A model generated the notes under the pieces. That model was not told the origin of the DNA, did not search any database, and saw only the letters and a list, made by a program, of their open reading frames with translations. From Segatella buccae ATCC 33574 (GTDB taxonomy: Bacteria > Bacteroidota > Bacteroidia > Bacteroidales > Bacteroidaceae): 64,000 bases of DNA. Below, piece by piece: positions 1 to 7,909 of this stretch. Position numbers and translations under genes: made by a program. The DNA lies in NCBI RefSeq assembly GCF_000184945.1, contig NZ_GL586311.1, forward strand, positions 599,426 to 663,425. The letters run 5' to 3'. How positions within the stretch are numbered: the stretch's first letter is position 1; the number at the start of each line of letters is the position of its first letter.

Positions 1-263
1 ACCTTTCCAGTTAAGAAGCTACCATCCTTATGATATGTAAATTCAATATATGAATGAATTGTTGACTTTTCTATCTCTTCTTCCGTTAGATAGCCTTTAT
101 CATCTTCTTTGTTATTATCCGTTTTATGGTTTATATATAAATTCGAGAAACCTGAGAATTTAAAGTCAGGAATGTTTTTTGTTCCAATATTTACTACTTG
201 AAACAACATATAGAAGTTTCCTTCCATCTCAAAATATACATTCAGCCGTTCTCTATTATCCAT
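1..263 (-). CDS. Hypothetical protein, C-terminus cut by window edge
   Basis: An ATG at 263 opens a frame that runs off the left end of the window, giving 87 visible residues without a stop. It begins MDNRERLNVYF and is rich in Asn, Lys and Glu, with no motif I recognise. It starts 5 bp after the stop of the FRG-domain gene to its right, so it is probably the third gene of that operon. Very low GC, as in its neighbours. Confidence 0.6.
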   Translation of the reverse strand, partial: MDNRERLNVYFEMEGNFYMLFQVVNIGTKNIPDFKFSGFSNLYINHKTDNNKEDDKGYLTEEEIEKSTIHSYIEFTYHKDGSFLTGK

Positions 264-268
264 AATTA

Positions 269-949
269 TTATTTTAGTGCGTACGGATATCTTAAACTAT
301 GAATATCGACAATATCTATACACAAACAATCCAATGATGGCATTATGAAGGACCGAGTTATTCCAATCTTTTCAAGTTTGTTTAGAATATTCCGTTTGCA
401 TTTTGCGGGGATTACATATTTGGCAGAAATATGCTCAAAATCCTCTTTCCATGGTTCTGGATACAAAATAAATAAACCATTTTGATTCTTGTATCTTACA
501 TCTGTCATATTAGGATATAACAATGTGATATAAGGAAAAGCAAATATATCACTCCCTTCGTTATAGATTTCACGTGAAAACTCATAACTTTGAAACACCA
601 CACCATCTTTGTCAAAGTTTGAACAACATGCAAAGTACAAAGCTATTAATGGATTGTACGTCCAATCAAGTAATCTTGTGGGAAGTCCATAATGCTGTGC
701 AAGGAACAAGAATTCTTTATCATTTTTTGGTCGAGCGTCCGTATACATAGAATACTTACGCTTAAAGTCATCAAAGATTTCGCGTTCATACTGTTTCAAC
801 ACACTCTCCTGTCCTTCTTTGAACAACCTGCCAATAGATGGAATCAGTTTATAGTCCAAAGAAGATTGTCCTCTAAAGAAGTCCGTCTCAGGAAATCCAT
901 ATTGACAGGACATAAATTCTTCTAAACTATCAATAACAACCTCTTTCAT
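269..949 (-). CDS. FRG-domain protein (small)
   Basis: This 226-aa protein has the signature of the FRG domain: Phe25-Arg26-Gly27-Gln28 near the N-terminus, then an AQHYGLPTRLLDWT block around residues 85-98 followed by an aliphatic/aromatic stretch (NPLIALYFAC). FRG domains are named for this motif; their biochemical role is not established, though they are frequent in mobile elements and conflict loci. The start codon overlaps the stop of the upstream 605-aa FRG gene by 4 bp (ATGA), so the two are translationally coupled. No signal peptide or membrane segment; probably cytosolic. Confidence 0.8.
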   Translation of the reverse strand: MKEVVIDSLEEFMSCQYGFPETDFFRGQSSLDYKLIPSIGRLFKEGQESVLKQYEREIFDDFKRKYSMYTDARPKNDKEFLFLAQHYGLPTRLLDWTYNPLIALYFACCSNFDKDGVVFQSYEFSREIYNEGSDIFAFPYITLLYPNMTDVRYKNQNGLFILYPEPWKEDFEHISAKYVIPAKCKRNILNKLEKIGITRSFIMPSLDCLCIDIVDIHSLRYPYALK

Positions 950-2763
950 TGCTTCTCAAATGCCCATTTATACTCATTTCTCTGCGGTATACGCATTAAA
1001 CAATTTTTATATAGTGCTGCATCTCCACCATAGAAATAGATATCGCTACAAAATTCTTCCCACCATCCATCTTTTATTGATTGATAGTATTTATCAAGTA
1101 ATTCTGGCGTAAACGATGGATGATAAGAATCGTCAATTGTAATATTTCTGTCTTTCAATTTCTGGCATATACTATCAAATGTCTCTCCCGGATTTCTCGA
1201 AACATTCAGTCTTACTGTATCTGCAGAAACGATGCCATTCTCTAACCTTTGTTTGTATTCTGTTTTCCATATTTCCTCCAGTATATCCATTGTAAAATAC
1301 TTCTTTCCATCGTCCGATTGTTTGAATATTGCATCTGAAATAGTAGGACAATGGCGAAAGTAGAACTTCTTGACTTGAGGCATAGTTTTCAAGTCCACTC
1401 CCTTGTTCATTCCCAAAAGGAATCCATGTTGTGCCCCACTACGCATAAACACTTGCTTTCCTATTACAGATAATTCATAACCTTTCTTGGGGGCAAATGC
1501 AAATGGCATCTGCAGTTCATAGCAATATATCATGCCTAACTTATCTGTATCATGTACAGGTTTATATTCATCAGTCTTTCCATCATAATTGGTCGTTGCA
1601 AAGAATTTCGCAGCATCTACATCAGATGTCAAGTCTAAGAAACGTGTCTTATGATAATAGTGCTGGGCTAAACCTGCAAGATTCATTAGGATACTGAAAT
1701 GGTCATGCATGATTTCTACACCATTTTCCAGTAGTTTCACCAAAGGATGAGTTTTCAATAGCAGTTCCATTTCTTGCGACCAAATCAAATCATCTAGGAA
1801 ATATGTTTTTTTTGCATCGCGGAACAAATTTGGGGCACAAGGTTGGGGGTAATCCTTACTCTGTCCACGATACAGGAACTTCTTGCCGTATAAGTTAGGC
1901 TTTAACGTAAAATGAAACTTACCATCCGAATGGATTTGGTTCTGATTGACAATAAATCCATCTGCAGGAATGCTTGCATTATGATAAAAGGAGACGTAAG
2001 CGCTGGCCCATGGTACACGGAATTGTCGAAAGTTTAGATCATAAAAATACTGCTGTGAAGCAATATCTTTCAGCAATGTATCATTTGCGTATGCCTCATC
2101 TTCAAGTTTCCGAATATAATCAAAAGCCTCATTTACATCATCGAACGGATTTTCCTCAGTACCTTTCTCCGATTGGTCAATAACCCTTATTGTCGTTTTG
2201 TGTGGTTTCGTATAATATCGGTCTGCATATTGCCTTTCATCGTTCTGAGTTAGTCTGAATTTCCACACATTGTCAGCTTTCACAAATTCTTTAGACATCA
2301 AGTAGTACTCAGTATTCATCCCCAATTCATCTTTCAGCAATTTCTGAGTACGTATGAGCATCGGTTTCACCATTTGGGGGAATGGAGGCATGGGAAGAGT
2401 TAGTCCTTTTAGAGTTTGTAGAGCGTAATTAAATGCTAAAGCGTCATGTATTGTCTCACCAGCATATTGATTGAATCCATTGGGATTTTTAGCCTGCTGA
2501 TACAGCATCCTCACCTTGCAATATACTTCGCAACGTGTTCTCGTTGGAGTCTCGTTCTTTATTTCCAGATTAACCCAAGACTCATCAAGAACCAGACATC
2601 CGTCGGGTGTAATCTCTGTATGTTGTGGGATGCCTGCATTGGCCGTAATTTGAGGAACGTAAAGAATTCGTACATTCGACATATCAAAGTCAAGGATGTC
2701 ACATGCCTCTTTGACATATCCTCGGACTACCTTATCTGCTATTGTCGTGATCATGCTTTGCAA
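946..2763 (-). CDS. Large FRG-domain protein
   Basis: This 605-aa protein carries a second FRG domain in its central to C-terminal part: LYRGQSKDYPQP around residues 297-308 and LAQHYYHKTRFLDLTSD about 75 residues later, matching the RGQ and HYGLPTRLLD blocks of the small neighbour. The N-terminal 250 residues (starting MQSMITTIADKVV) match nothing I recognise and show no HExxH motif. It is the first gene of a 605-aa / 226-aa / partial operon. A second Met at residue 4 is an alternative start. Two FRG proteins of different size in one operon suggest partners, for example effector and sensor; that is inference. Confidence 0.75.
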   Translation of the reverse strand: MQSMITTIADKVVRGYVKEACDILDFDMSNVRILYVPQITANAGIPQHTEITPDGCLVLDESWVNLEIKNETPTRTRCEVYCKVRMLYQQAKNPNGFNQYAGETIHDALAFNYALQTLKGLTLPMPPFPQMVKPMLIRTQKLLKDELGMNTEYYLMSKEFVKADNVWKFRLTQNDERQYADRYYTKPHKTTIRVIDQSEKGTEENPFDDVNEAFDYIRKLEDEAYANDTLLKDIASQQYFYDLNFRQFRVPWASAYVSFYHNASIPADGFIVNQNQIHSDGKFHFTLKPNLYGKKFLYRGQSKDYPQPCAPNLFRDAKKTYFLDDLIWSQEMELLLKTHPLVKLLENGVEIMHDHFSILMNLAGLAQHYYHKTRFLDLTSDVDAAKFFATTNYDGKTDEYKPVHDTDKLGMIYCYELQMPFAFAPKKGYELSVIGKQVFMRSGAQHGFLLGMNKGVDLKTMPQVKKFYFRHCPTISDAIFKQSDDGKKYFTMDILEEIWKTEYKQRLENGIVSADTVRLNVSRNPGETFDSICQKLKDRNITIDDSYHPSFTPELLDKYYQSIKDGWWEEFCSDIYFYGGDAALYKNCLMRIPQRNEYKWAFEKQ

Positions 2764-2821
2764 TAATTCTTTTTAAGGTTTATTCCACTTTATACAAATC
2801 CTCATCCCCTTGCTTCTGCAA

Positions 2822-3343
2822 TTATTCACGCCTATCTGTTGGAGAGCACTTGAAGTCGCGCTTGTAGGCGAAATAGAGATTGGTGCGCGAGCCGAGGCCA
2901 CTGCGGTGGGCGACATCGGCGACGGGCAAGGAGATGTAGCGCAACAGGTCATCGACCATGCGCATCTGATAGGCCTGTCGGAAATCGACGCCACGCATAT
3001 CTGTGAGCAGGAATATGAGCGAATCAATGTCACCGACGCGGGTACCGTTGCGCTTACAGAAGGCTGCAATGTCAGACTGGCCCTGAGACAGGTAGCGCAG
3101 AAACTCATCCATGACGTTGATGCCCATCGGTTGCAGGTTTCGCTCCAATGGCACATACGTCATGTGGCCGTCCTCGCTATAGCGACGGCGGTGGATGAAC
3201 GGAGATATATAGAGGTCGTTGATAGTGAACTGCGGCTTGCCTACTAACACACACGGCTTCAAATCAAGTCCGTGCCTGTACTTGTGGTCGCCATACCAGC
3301 GGTCTTTAACCTTCGAAGCCTTTCCTTGCTTGTCGTATGCCAT
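2822..3343 (-). CDS. AraC-type helix-turn-helix regulator
   Basis: This 173-aa protein ends in an AraC-family DNA-binding segment: VADVAHRSGLGSRTNLYFAYKRDF is the second helix-turn-helix, followed by the CSPTDRR tail typical of the family (usually GxSPxxYR). The N-terminal 110 residues are not a recognised ligand-binding domain and are rich in basic residues near the start. Its upstream region holds six evenly spaced GTTAAC-like boxes (3381-3490), so autoregulation or control of neighbours from that array is likely, by inference. Its GC content is higher than that of flanking genes, so it may have a different origin. Confidence 0.7.
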   Translation of the reverse strand: MAYDKQGKASKVKDRWYGDHKYRHGLDLKPCVLVGKPQFTINDLYISPFIHRRRYSEDGHMTYVPLERNLQPMGINVMDEFLRYLSQGQSDIAAFCKRNGTRVGDIDSLIFLLTDMRGVDFRQAYQMRMVDDLLRYISLPVADVAHRSGLGSRTNLYFAYKRDFKCSPTDRRE

Positions 3344-3380
3344 GCCTCTTCTCGTTTTAATCCTAACTTATGCATAGTTT

Positions 3381-3490
3381 GTTAACCAGCTCGCGACATG
3401 GTAAACGTCGTATGGGTGCGAGGTTATCCATGTAGCAATATGGTTAACGTCGTTTATACACAAGGTTAACCGTATTGCGGATTGATTAAC
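3381..3490. repeat. Array of six phased GTTAAC-like boxes
   Basis: Boxes at 3381 (GTTAAC), 3401 (GTAAAC), 3423 (GTTATC), 3443 (GTTAAC), 3465 (GTTAAC) and 3485 (ATTAAC) are spaced 20, 22, 20, 22 and 20 bp, that is two helical turns each. Two units share a longer ATGGTWAACGTCGT context. The array fills the gap between the methyltransferase-HIT gene stop and the AraC-type gene start, so it sits where that gene's promoter should be. It looks like a cooperative protein-binding platform; iteron-like use is a second possibility. Confidence 0.7.
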
Positions 3491-3540
3491 GACCACGCCT
3501 CTCATTACCATGTCTCTATGCTCGTTAGTCATATTTCTTC

Positions 3541-4455
3541 CTATTTATTGCTGTCCTTTGCGGATTTTGAGCCTTTTGTCGAATAGCTTTGCTTGCTTGG
3601 AATCACGCCGCGGACACCTCCCTTGGGGGTGGGCACGTCGCCTTTGTATCTTGGAATGACGTGCATGTGGCAGTGGAAAACCGACTGGCCCGCCGCCTCG
3701 CCAATGTTGATGCCGACGTTGTAGCCGTCGGGGTGAAAACGCTCGTCAACCTTTTGCTTCACATATTGCAGCACGACGTTCATTGCTTCTCGCTCGTGAT
3801 TAGTAAGGTCGAAGAAGTTAGCAACATGGCGTTTGGGAATAATCAGAGCGTGCCCAGGTGAGACAGGATAACCATCATAGAATGCGACACAGGTAGCCGT
3901 CTCGCAAATTATCTCAACGCGTCGAGACAAACGGCAGAAGGGGCAAATCTCACCTTCCTTACGAGGCAGTTTATTGAAGTGCTGATACTGATAAAGTTCA
4001 TAACTCTTGTTGGCTACCAGACTCTTATAGGGCAACTTCACATTGCACTGATAGGTGTATTGCTTGTGAATGACATGCAACCGGAAACCTTCTTCCGCCA
4101 GGTCTCTACGCACAGCAAAGTAAGCAACGCCCTTTGGTGACAGCAGATTTGTAACATTCATCAGTACCTCAGTCTGAGCGTATGGCTCCAGCACATTCAG
4201 CACATAGTTGCAGATAATAGTATCAAACTTACCTTCGGGATAGTCGGGGCGATAATAATAGTCATAGCCCGTGATGTTATATCCTTGACGCTTCAACTCA
4301 TCCGTATCGAAACCAAAGCCGAAATCCAGTATTTTTCCTTTTAGCAAATTGTGCTGCAAAAGATTGCGTGTCGGTATGGATAATTCCGTTCGCTTAATAG
4401 CCGTCAGATACGGATGATTGATTTTCTCTGGTTCCATTGTCTTTAGTATTTCCAC
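3541..4455 (-). CDS. SAM-dependent methyltransferase-HIT fusion
   Basis: This 304-aa protein joins two domains. Residues about 38-140 look like a class I SAM methyltransferase: motif I is ILDFGFGFD (42-50), followed by an acidic beta2 end (GYDYY) and FDTIICNYVLNVL. Residues about 170-280 are a HIT domain, with the ICPFCRLSRR cysteine pair and the catalytic HCHMHVIPR (His261, His263, His265) of the Ap4A/nucleotide hydrolase-transferase superfamily. No DNA-methyltransferase NPPY motif is visible, so a small molecule, nucleotide or RNA substrate is more likely. The start at 4455 lies inside the end of the HNH gene (13 bp overlap); Met7 just past that stop is an alternative. Last gene of the XRE / RelA-SpoT / HNH operon. 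Confidence 0.8.
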   Translation of the reverse strand: MEILKTMEPEKINHPYLTAIKRTELSIPTRNLLQHNLLKGKILDFGFGFDTDELKRQGYNITGYDYYYRPDYPEGKFDTIICNYVLNVLEPYAQTEVLMNVTNLLSPKGVAYFAVRRDLAEEGFRLHVIHKQYTYQCNVKLPYKSLVANKSYELYQYQHFNKLPRKEGEICPFCRLSRRVEIICETATCVAFYDGYPVSPGHALIIPKRHVANFFDLTNHEREAMNVVLQYVKQKVDERFHPDGYNVGINIGEAAGQSVFHCHMHVIPRYKGDVPTPKGGVRGVIPSKQSYSTKGSKSAKDSNK

Positions 4456-5519
4456 GTCTCAAAGCCCATGTTGAGGGCAATTTGATTGATGGGGTTAAAC
4501 GTCCTTTCGTAGATTTTACGAAACTTTTCTTCACTCATTGCAGCCAAATCTTTTGCCGAATAGCCAAGAGATAAAAAGTCCTCCATCACTTTCGGCTCCT
4601 TATCGGCATTTATTAAGACCTGCAAGGAATGATGCTGCAATGCTGCGAGTTTTGGCAGATAATAGTCCAAGTCTGGCAACTTATCACTCTTCGATGAATT
4701 GATGCTGCCGTTCGACGGTATCAAGTTCCACAGCAGATCATAACACACAAAACTCCACGGAATGAAGTGGTCAAGGTCATAATCTTTTGGATGCAGAAGT
4801 TTGTCTGTATAGATACAATGGATAGGGCCGCCAATCGTCATCACCATATCCCAATAGTTGTGCTGCTTGGTCAGTGAGTTTCTGGCCTCAGGGCGAATCA
4901 ATTTATTGGGGATGGCTGGCACATTGGGATTTCTCGTTTGCAGAAACAAAGTCAGGTTCCAGTAAGCAAAATCCACTAGAATGTTATAGTGCGTATGCAG
5001 ATATGCGTCCCACGCCTGATTCAGAACGATATAGAAATCCGAGCTATCTTTGTATAGAGCGTATAGGCTTCCATTTTCTAATGTCTGGGAACGTCTAACC
5101 ATTTCTTTGTCATCGGATGAGTCTATCCAAGGCCGCAGAAAACGATAGGGAACATTCAACGTAAGCGTGTTTAATAGTCGTTTTATCTGCTTGTCTTCCA
5201 ATCTGCTTTGCAAACCGTCAATAATCGTCTGAGAACTGGTATCAATGGGAATCTGAGTGATGTGCTGTAGTTCCATCACAATATCAAACAGCGAATCACT
5301 CTTGCCAAAAGACAAACGGAAATAGTGAATAGGATACCATGCATTTGCCACCATTCTGATAACAATATCCCACACACTGATTTGTGGATTATCCGTCTTG
5401 GCATGTATCTGCATAATTGATACAAACCAAAAGAATTTGTACGTCGCTACCGTGTTTGAGAAAACCTTCCCTAGGCAGTTAGTGGTCAATATATCTGATT
5501 TTGGTATCTGCATTATCAT
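4443..5519 (-). CDS. HNH endonuclease-type protein
   Basis: I chose the ATG at 5519 because it overlaps the stop of the upstream RelA/SpoT gene as ATGA; an upstream in-frame ATG at 5552 would embed 11 more codons in that gene. The 358-aa protein is mostly helical without recognised domains until a C-terminal HNH nuclease motif: DLDHFIPWSFV, then WNLIPSNGSINSSKSD, giving the Asp-His pair, central Asn and distal Asn/Lys expected of a metal-dependent betabeta-alpha nuclease. The nuclease could cut DNA or RNA. Position between a nucleotide synthetase and a methyltransferase-HIT fusion suggests the effector of a conflict system, by inference. Confidence 0.8.
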   Translation of the reverse strand: MIMQIPKSDILTTNCLGKVFSNTVATYKFFWFVSIMQIHAKTDNPQISVWDIVIRMVANAWYPIHYFRLSFGKSDSLFDIVMELQHITQIPIDTSSQTIIDGLQSRLEDKQIKRLLNTLTLNVPYRFLRPWIDSSDDKEMVRRSQTLENGSLYALYKDSSDFYIVLNQAWDAYLHTHYNILVDFAYWNLTLFLQTRNPNVPAIPNKLIRPEARNSLTKQHNYWDMVMTIGGPIHCIYTDKLLHPKDYDLDHFIPWSFVCYDLLWNLIPSNGSINSSKSDKLPDLDYYLPKLAALQHHSLQVLINADKEPKVMEDFLSLGYSAKDLAAMSEEKFRKIYERTFNPINQIALNMGFETWKY

Positions 5520-6577
5520 GTTTTTTGTTTTGCCCAACCCCATTTTTCGCAATTCCGCATCATAGTATCAATAGCATTAAAAAACTCACTGGTGTCAAGG
5601 AAATAACTAGGGTAAGCTTCTTGCAATTGTTGCATTTGGGGCACAGAAACAAGTACAACAGCATTTCTTCTTTCATCTGCAGTTCTTTCTAATCTATAAT
5701 ATAAAGCAGAAACTTGTTCTTCGTTTTCTTTTGGGAATGCTTTAATGTTCACTCTTTGGGTGGAAAAGTTGATGTTTAAGATATAATAGCCATCCTTGTA
5801 GTTTTTTTGTTTGGCTATCGTATTTGATACTCTCAAAGCTTTTAGTGTATCATTAAAATGGTTATTTGCATTCAATGAATATAATTTCACCATTAACTCT
5901 TTCATGTTATAGTTTAGATTCTTATGCTCATCGAGAATTGGTGAACTCTCCTTAATAGCAAAGAGTGAGCTAACAATTTTAAAAAAAGTAATCCAACTTT
6001 CATCGCCTAAACTCGATTTCAATGCCGTGCCAGTTACAAGTTCTGCTGTTTCTACAGCCATTGCCCATGAATGTTGTAATTTTGTTCTTAATTGTAATTC
6101 TATCCTCATTCCATCAACATCACTATTTGTAGAATGGAATTTATATATAAAATGAATACTCCGATAACCACTTATGTTTTTCGGTTTTTCAATATAGTTC
6201 ATCGGAGCTTTAGTGAACTCAAAATATTCAGGCACATTATTTGTTATAATTGAATATGCTTTATTAAGATTTCCCATAGTTGGTACAATGATTCGTAATC
6301 CTCCTATATCTTGCATTGTGCCAAGTCCAGACTGAGGGTTTCTGTCTAACTTGTTCAAAATTGATGAAATACGTTTTAATCTGCGTGAAGCCGCAAATAT
6401 GCGAATATTATTCTTTTTTAAAAGCGGGACAATACTATTTTGCAACTCATCAAGAGCAATAAGATGCAACGTCCTCCAATCATCGATGATATTGATTGCA
6501 CGCTCAACTTCATTTTCATCTGTTGATGTAAGTGCGATATTCCCAGCTTTACTAATTTGTTTACTTCCGTATTTCAC
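5516..6577 (-). CDS. RelA/SpoT-type nucleotide pyrophosphokinase
   Basis: This 353-aa protein has the (p)ppGpp synthetase fold: RRLKRISSILNKL (substrate-binding Arg/Lys), DIGGLRIIV (metal Asp), GYRSIH (G-loop, 137-142) and ELQLRTKLQHSWAMAVE (catalytic Glu region). There is no HD hydrolase domain and no TGS/ACT domain, so it is a synthetase-only enzyme. The C-terminal 150 residues are an extension of unknown fold, larger than in housekeeping small alarmone synthetases. Toxic synthetases of this class make (pp)pApp or pyrophosphorylate tRNA, and some fused forms sense phage proteins (CapRel); assignment to that group is inference. It follows the XRE gene by 16 bp and is coupled to the HNH gene. 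Confidence 0.85.
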   Translation of the reverse strand: MKYGSKQISKAGNIALTSTDENEVERAINIIDDWRTLHLIALDELQNSIVPLLKKNNIRIFAASRRLKRISSILNKLDRNPQSGLGTMQDIGGLRIIVPTMGNLNKAYSIITNNVPEYFEFTKAPMNYIEKPKNISGYRSIHFIYKFHSTNSDVDGMRIELQLRTKLQHSWAMAVETAELVTGTALKSSLGDESWITFFKIVSSLFAIKESSPILDEHKNLNYNMKELMVKLYSLNANNHFNDTLKALRVSNTIAKQKNYKDGYYILNINFSTQRVNIKAFPKENEEQVSALYYRLERTADERRNAVVLVSVPQMQQLQEAYPSYFLDTSEFFNAIDTMMRNCEKWGWAKQKT

Positions 6578-6593
6578 AATCGTATAAAATTTC

Positions 6594-6809
6594 TTAAAAG
6601 TAAATGTACTTCTTGTTTATTAAATCATACAATTCCACTTTCAGTAACTTTGTTATCCGCAAATGCATCTCCAACGGAGGCTGTGATGAGTTGGTACACC
6701 ACTTTGATACAGTCGTTGGCGCACATCCTAACTGTTTGGATAGCCAGAGATTGGACTTCTTCTCTGCCAGGATTACCTTCAAGCGATTGAGGTCTTTGTT
6801 ATTTGACAT
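6594..6809 (-). CDS. XRE-family (Cro/CI) regulator
   Basis: This 71-aa protein is a single helix-turn-helix: LSKQLGCAPTTVSKWCTNSSQPP has the recognition-helix pattern of the Cro/CI family, followed by a typical LLKVELYDLI ending. It is the first gene of the operon and ends 16 bp before the RelA/SpoT-type synthetase. Two different short palindromes lie 22-60 bp upstream of its start, as expected for an autoregulated repressor. It could serve as the control gene or as an antitoxin-like partner of the synthetase. Confidence 0.85.
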   Translation of the reverse strand: MSNNKDLNRLKVILAEKKSNLWLSKQLGCAPTTVSKWCTNSSQPPLEMHLRITKLLKVELYDLINKKYIYF

Positions 6810-6830
6810 TATGATACAATGTGCTATTCA

Positions 6831-6868
6831 GTGTAAAATTACACATTTTATCTCAGACTAGAGTCTGA
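6831..6868. promoter_or_regulatory. Two palindromic operators upstream of the XRE gene
   Basis: GTGTAAAATTACAC (6831-6844; 6-bp arms, 2-nt centre) and TCAGACTAGAGTCTGA (6853-6868; 7-bp arms, 2-nt centre) are perfect palindromes that end a few bases apart, upstream of the leftward XRE gene. They have unrelated sequences, which suggests two different dimeric regulators or one operator plus a promoter-linked palindrome. The rest of the gap to 6986 shows nothing else clear. Confidence 0.6.
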
Positions 6869-6986
6869 TTAGCCTTGAAAGTTATCAAAAAGAGTAAATT
6901 TAATGAATTTCGTTCACTTTAAGGGGCGATAATCATGGTAAAACCACTCATAAATTGCGCATTATAAACTCAGTTAAGGACAATAA

Positions 6987-7810
6987 CTATGGTATAGCAT
7001 CAAATATCTTTGTCAGATAAGAAACTATTCTTCTTCCACGTTGCCACTTTGAACTCTTGGAGGCTTCAAATTTCTTCTTCTCATACAAAATGAAAGAGTC
7101 GACCCTTTGGGCTGGGTCGTACTTGTATTCCTTGTTAGCGAATTTACAGATAGCACGGAGAAAGACAGCAACTGGTATGTCTGGGTCAAGGTGATTAGAG
7201 CGAATGAGTGCCGTCTTGATGTAGGCGATTTCGTAATCATGTTCCATGTCGTTGAGAGCAGTTTGGATAGCGTCTTTCAGCGCCCATTTGTCATCGGCAA
7301 TGAGAGTGTCAGCAAGGCTCCGTTCTTCTTGCAGGATGGTTCTGCGGCCATGCTTGCCTTATGTAGTGGCAAGGGCGGTCTTTATGGTCTGGCGCAGTTC
7401 TGTATCGACGACATCCTTGGTCTGCTTCGTCCACTCTGCTTTCTTGTCGAGTCCCTTCGTAACACTTGTCTCCACAAACTTTTCGACTACTGCCCTTGAC
7501 ACTTTTACGTATGTAGGATACCTGTTTGACCTCCAGACTTATCTTGCTCAATGCCGTTGAATTCTTTGGAAGTCCGTGAACAAAGCAAACGTAATACAAT
7601 GTGCACATCAGCAAGGAATTGCTGCCAGCAAAGATCTGATTACAAAGTTTAAAGAATATCTCAGGCAATGCTTGCATGGAAGATAGCATTATTCTCTTTG
7701 GCAGAGTTGTAAGTTCGTCAATGGAATGACCTTCTCCAAAAATGAATTCTGCCATCTGAATGAAGGCAATGACTCCCCAAACTCCTGAGCGGTCACGGAA
7801 GGAATTTGGG
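6987..7810 (-). pseudogene. Decayed second copy of the 429-aa integrase-companion gene
   Basis: The translated DNA matches residues about 150-425 of the intact protein encoded at 13824-15113 (for example FIQMAEFIFGEGHS against FIQMAVFTLGKGHS, and an almost identical C-terminus ending in RRIVSYLTKIFDAIP). The copy lacks the first third. It has a frameshift near 7780, another near 7502 and an in-frame TAA at 7359-7361 where the intact gene has a Gln codon. The last 86 codons (7247 to 6987) remain open. It lies just left of the SIR2-like gene, so the two copies form a direct repeat flanking the module at 7910-13669. Confidence 0.85.
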
Positions 7811-7909
7811 GAGAAACATCTATTGCCATAGCTCCATGTTCTCCTATCCACGAGAGAGGGGCATTGCTGCAGTATCAATATAGAAATAGAGATAATATGT
7901 GCTAAGAAT

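Noticed and set aside
2810..3247. Plus-strand open frame across the AraC-type gene
   Set aside because: The minus-strand frame has a recognisable helix-turn-helix; the plus frame has none.
3381..3490. CRISPR array
   Set aside because: The repeated units are only 6 bp long and imperfect, with 14-16 bp between; no cas genes are near.
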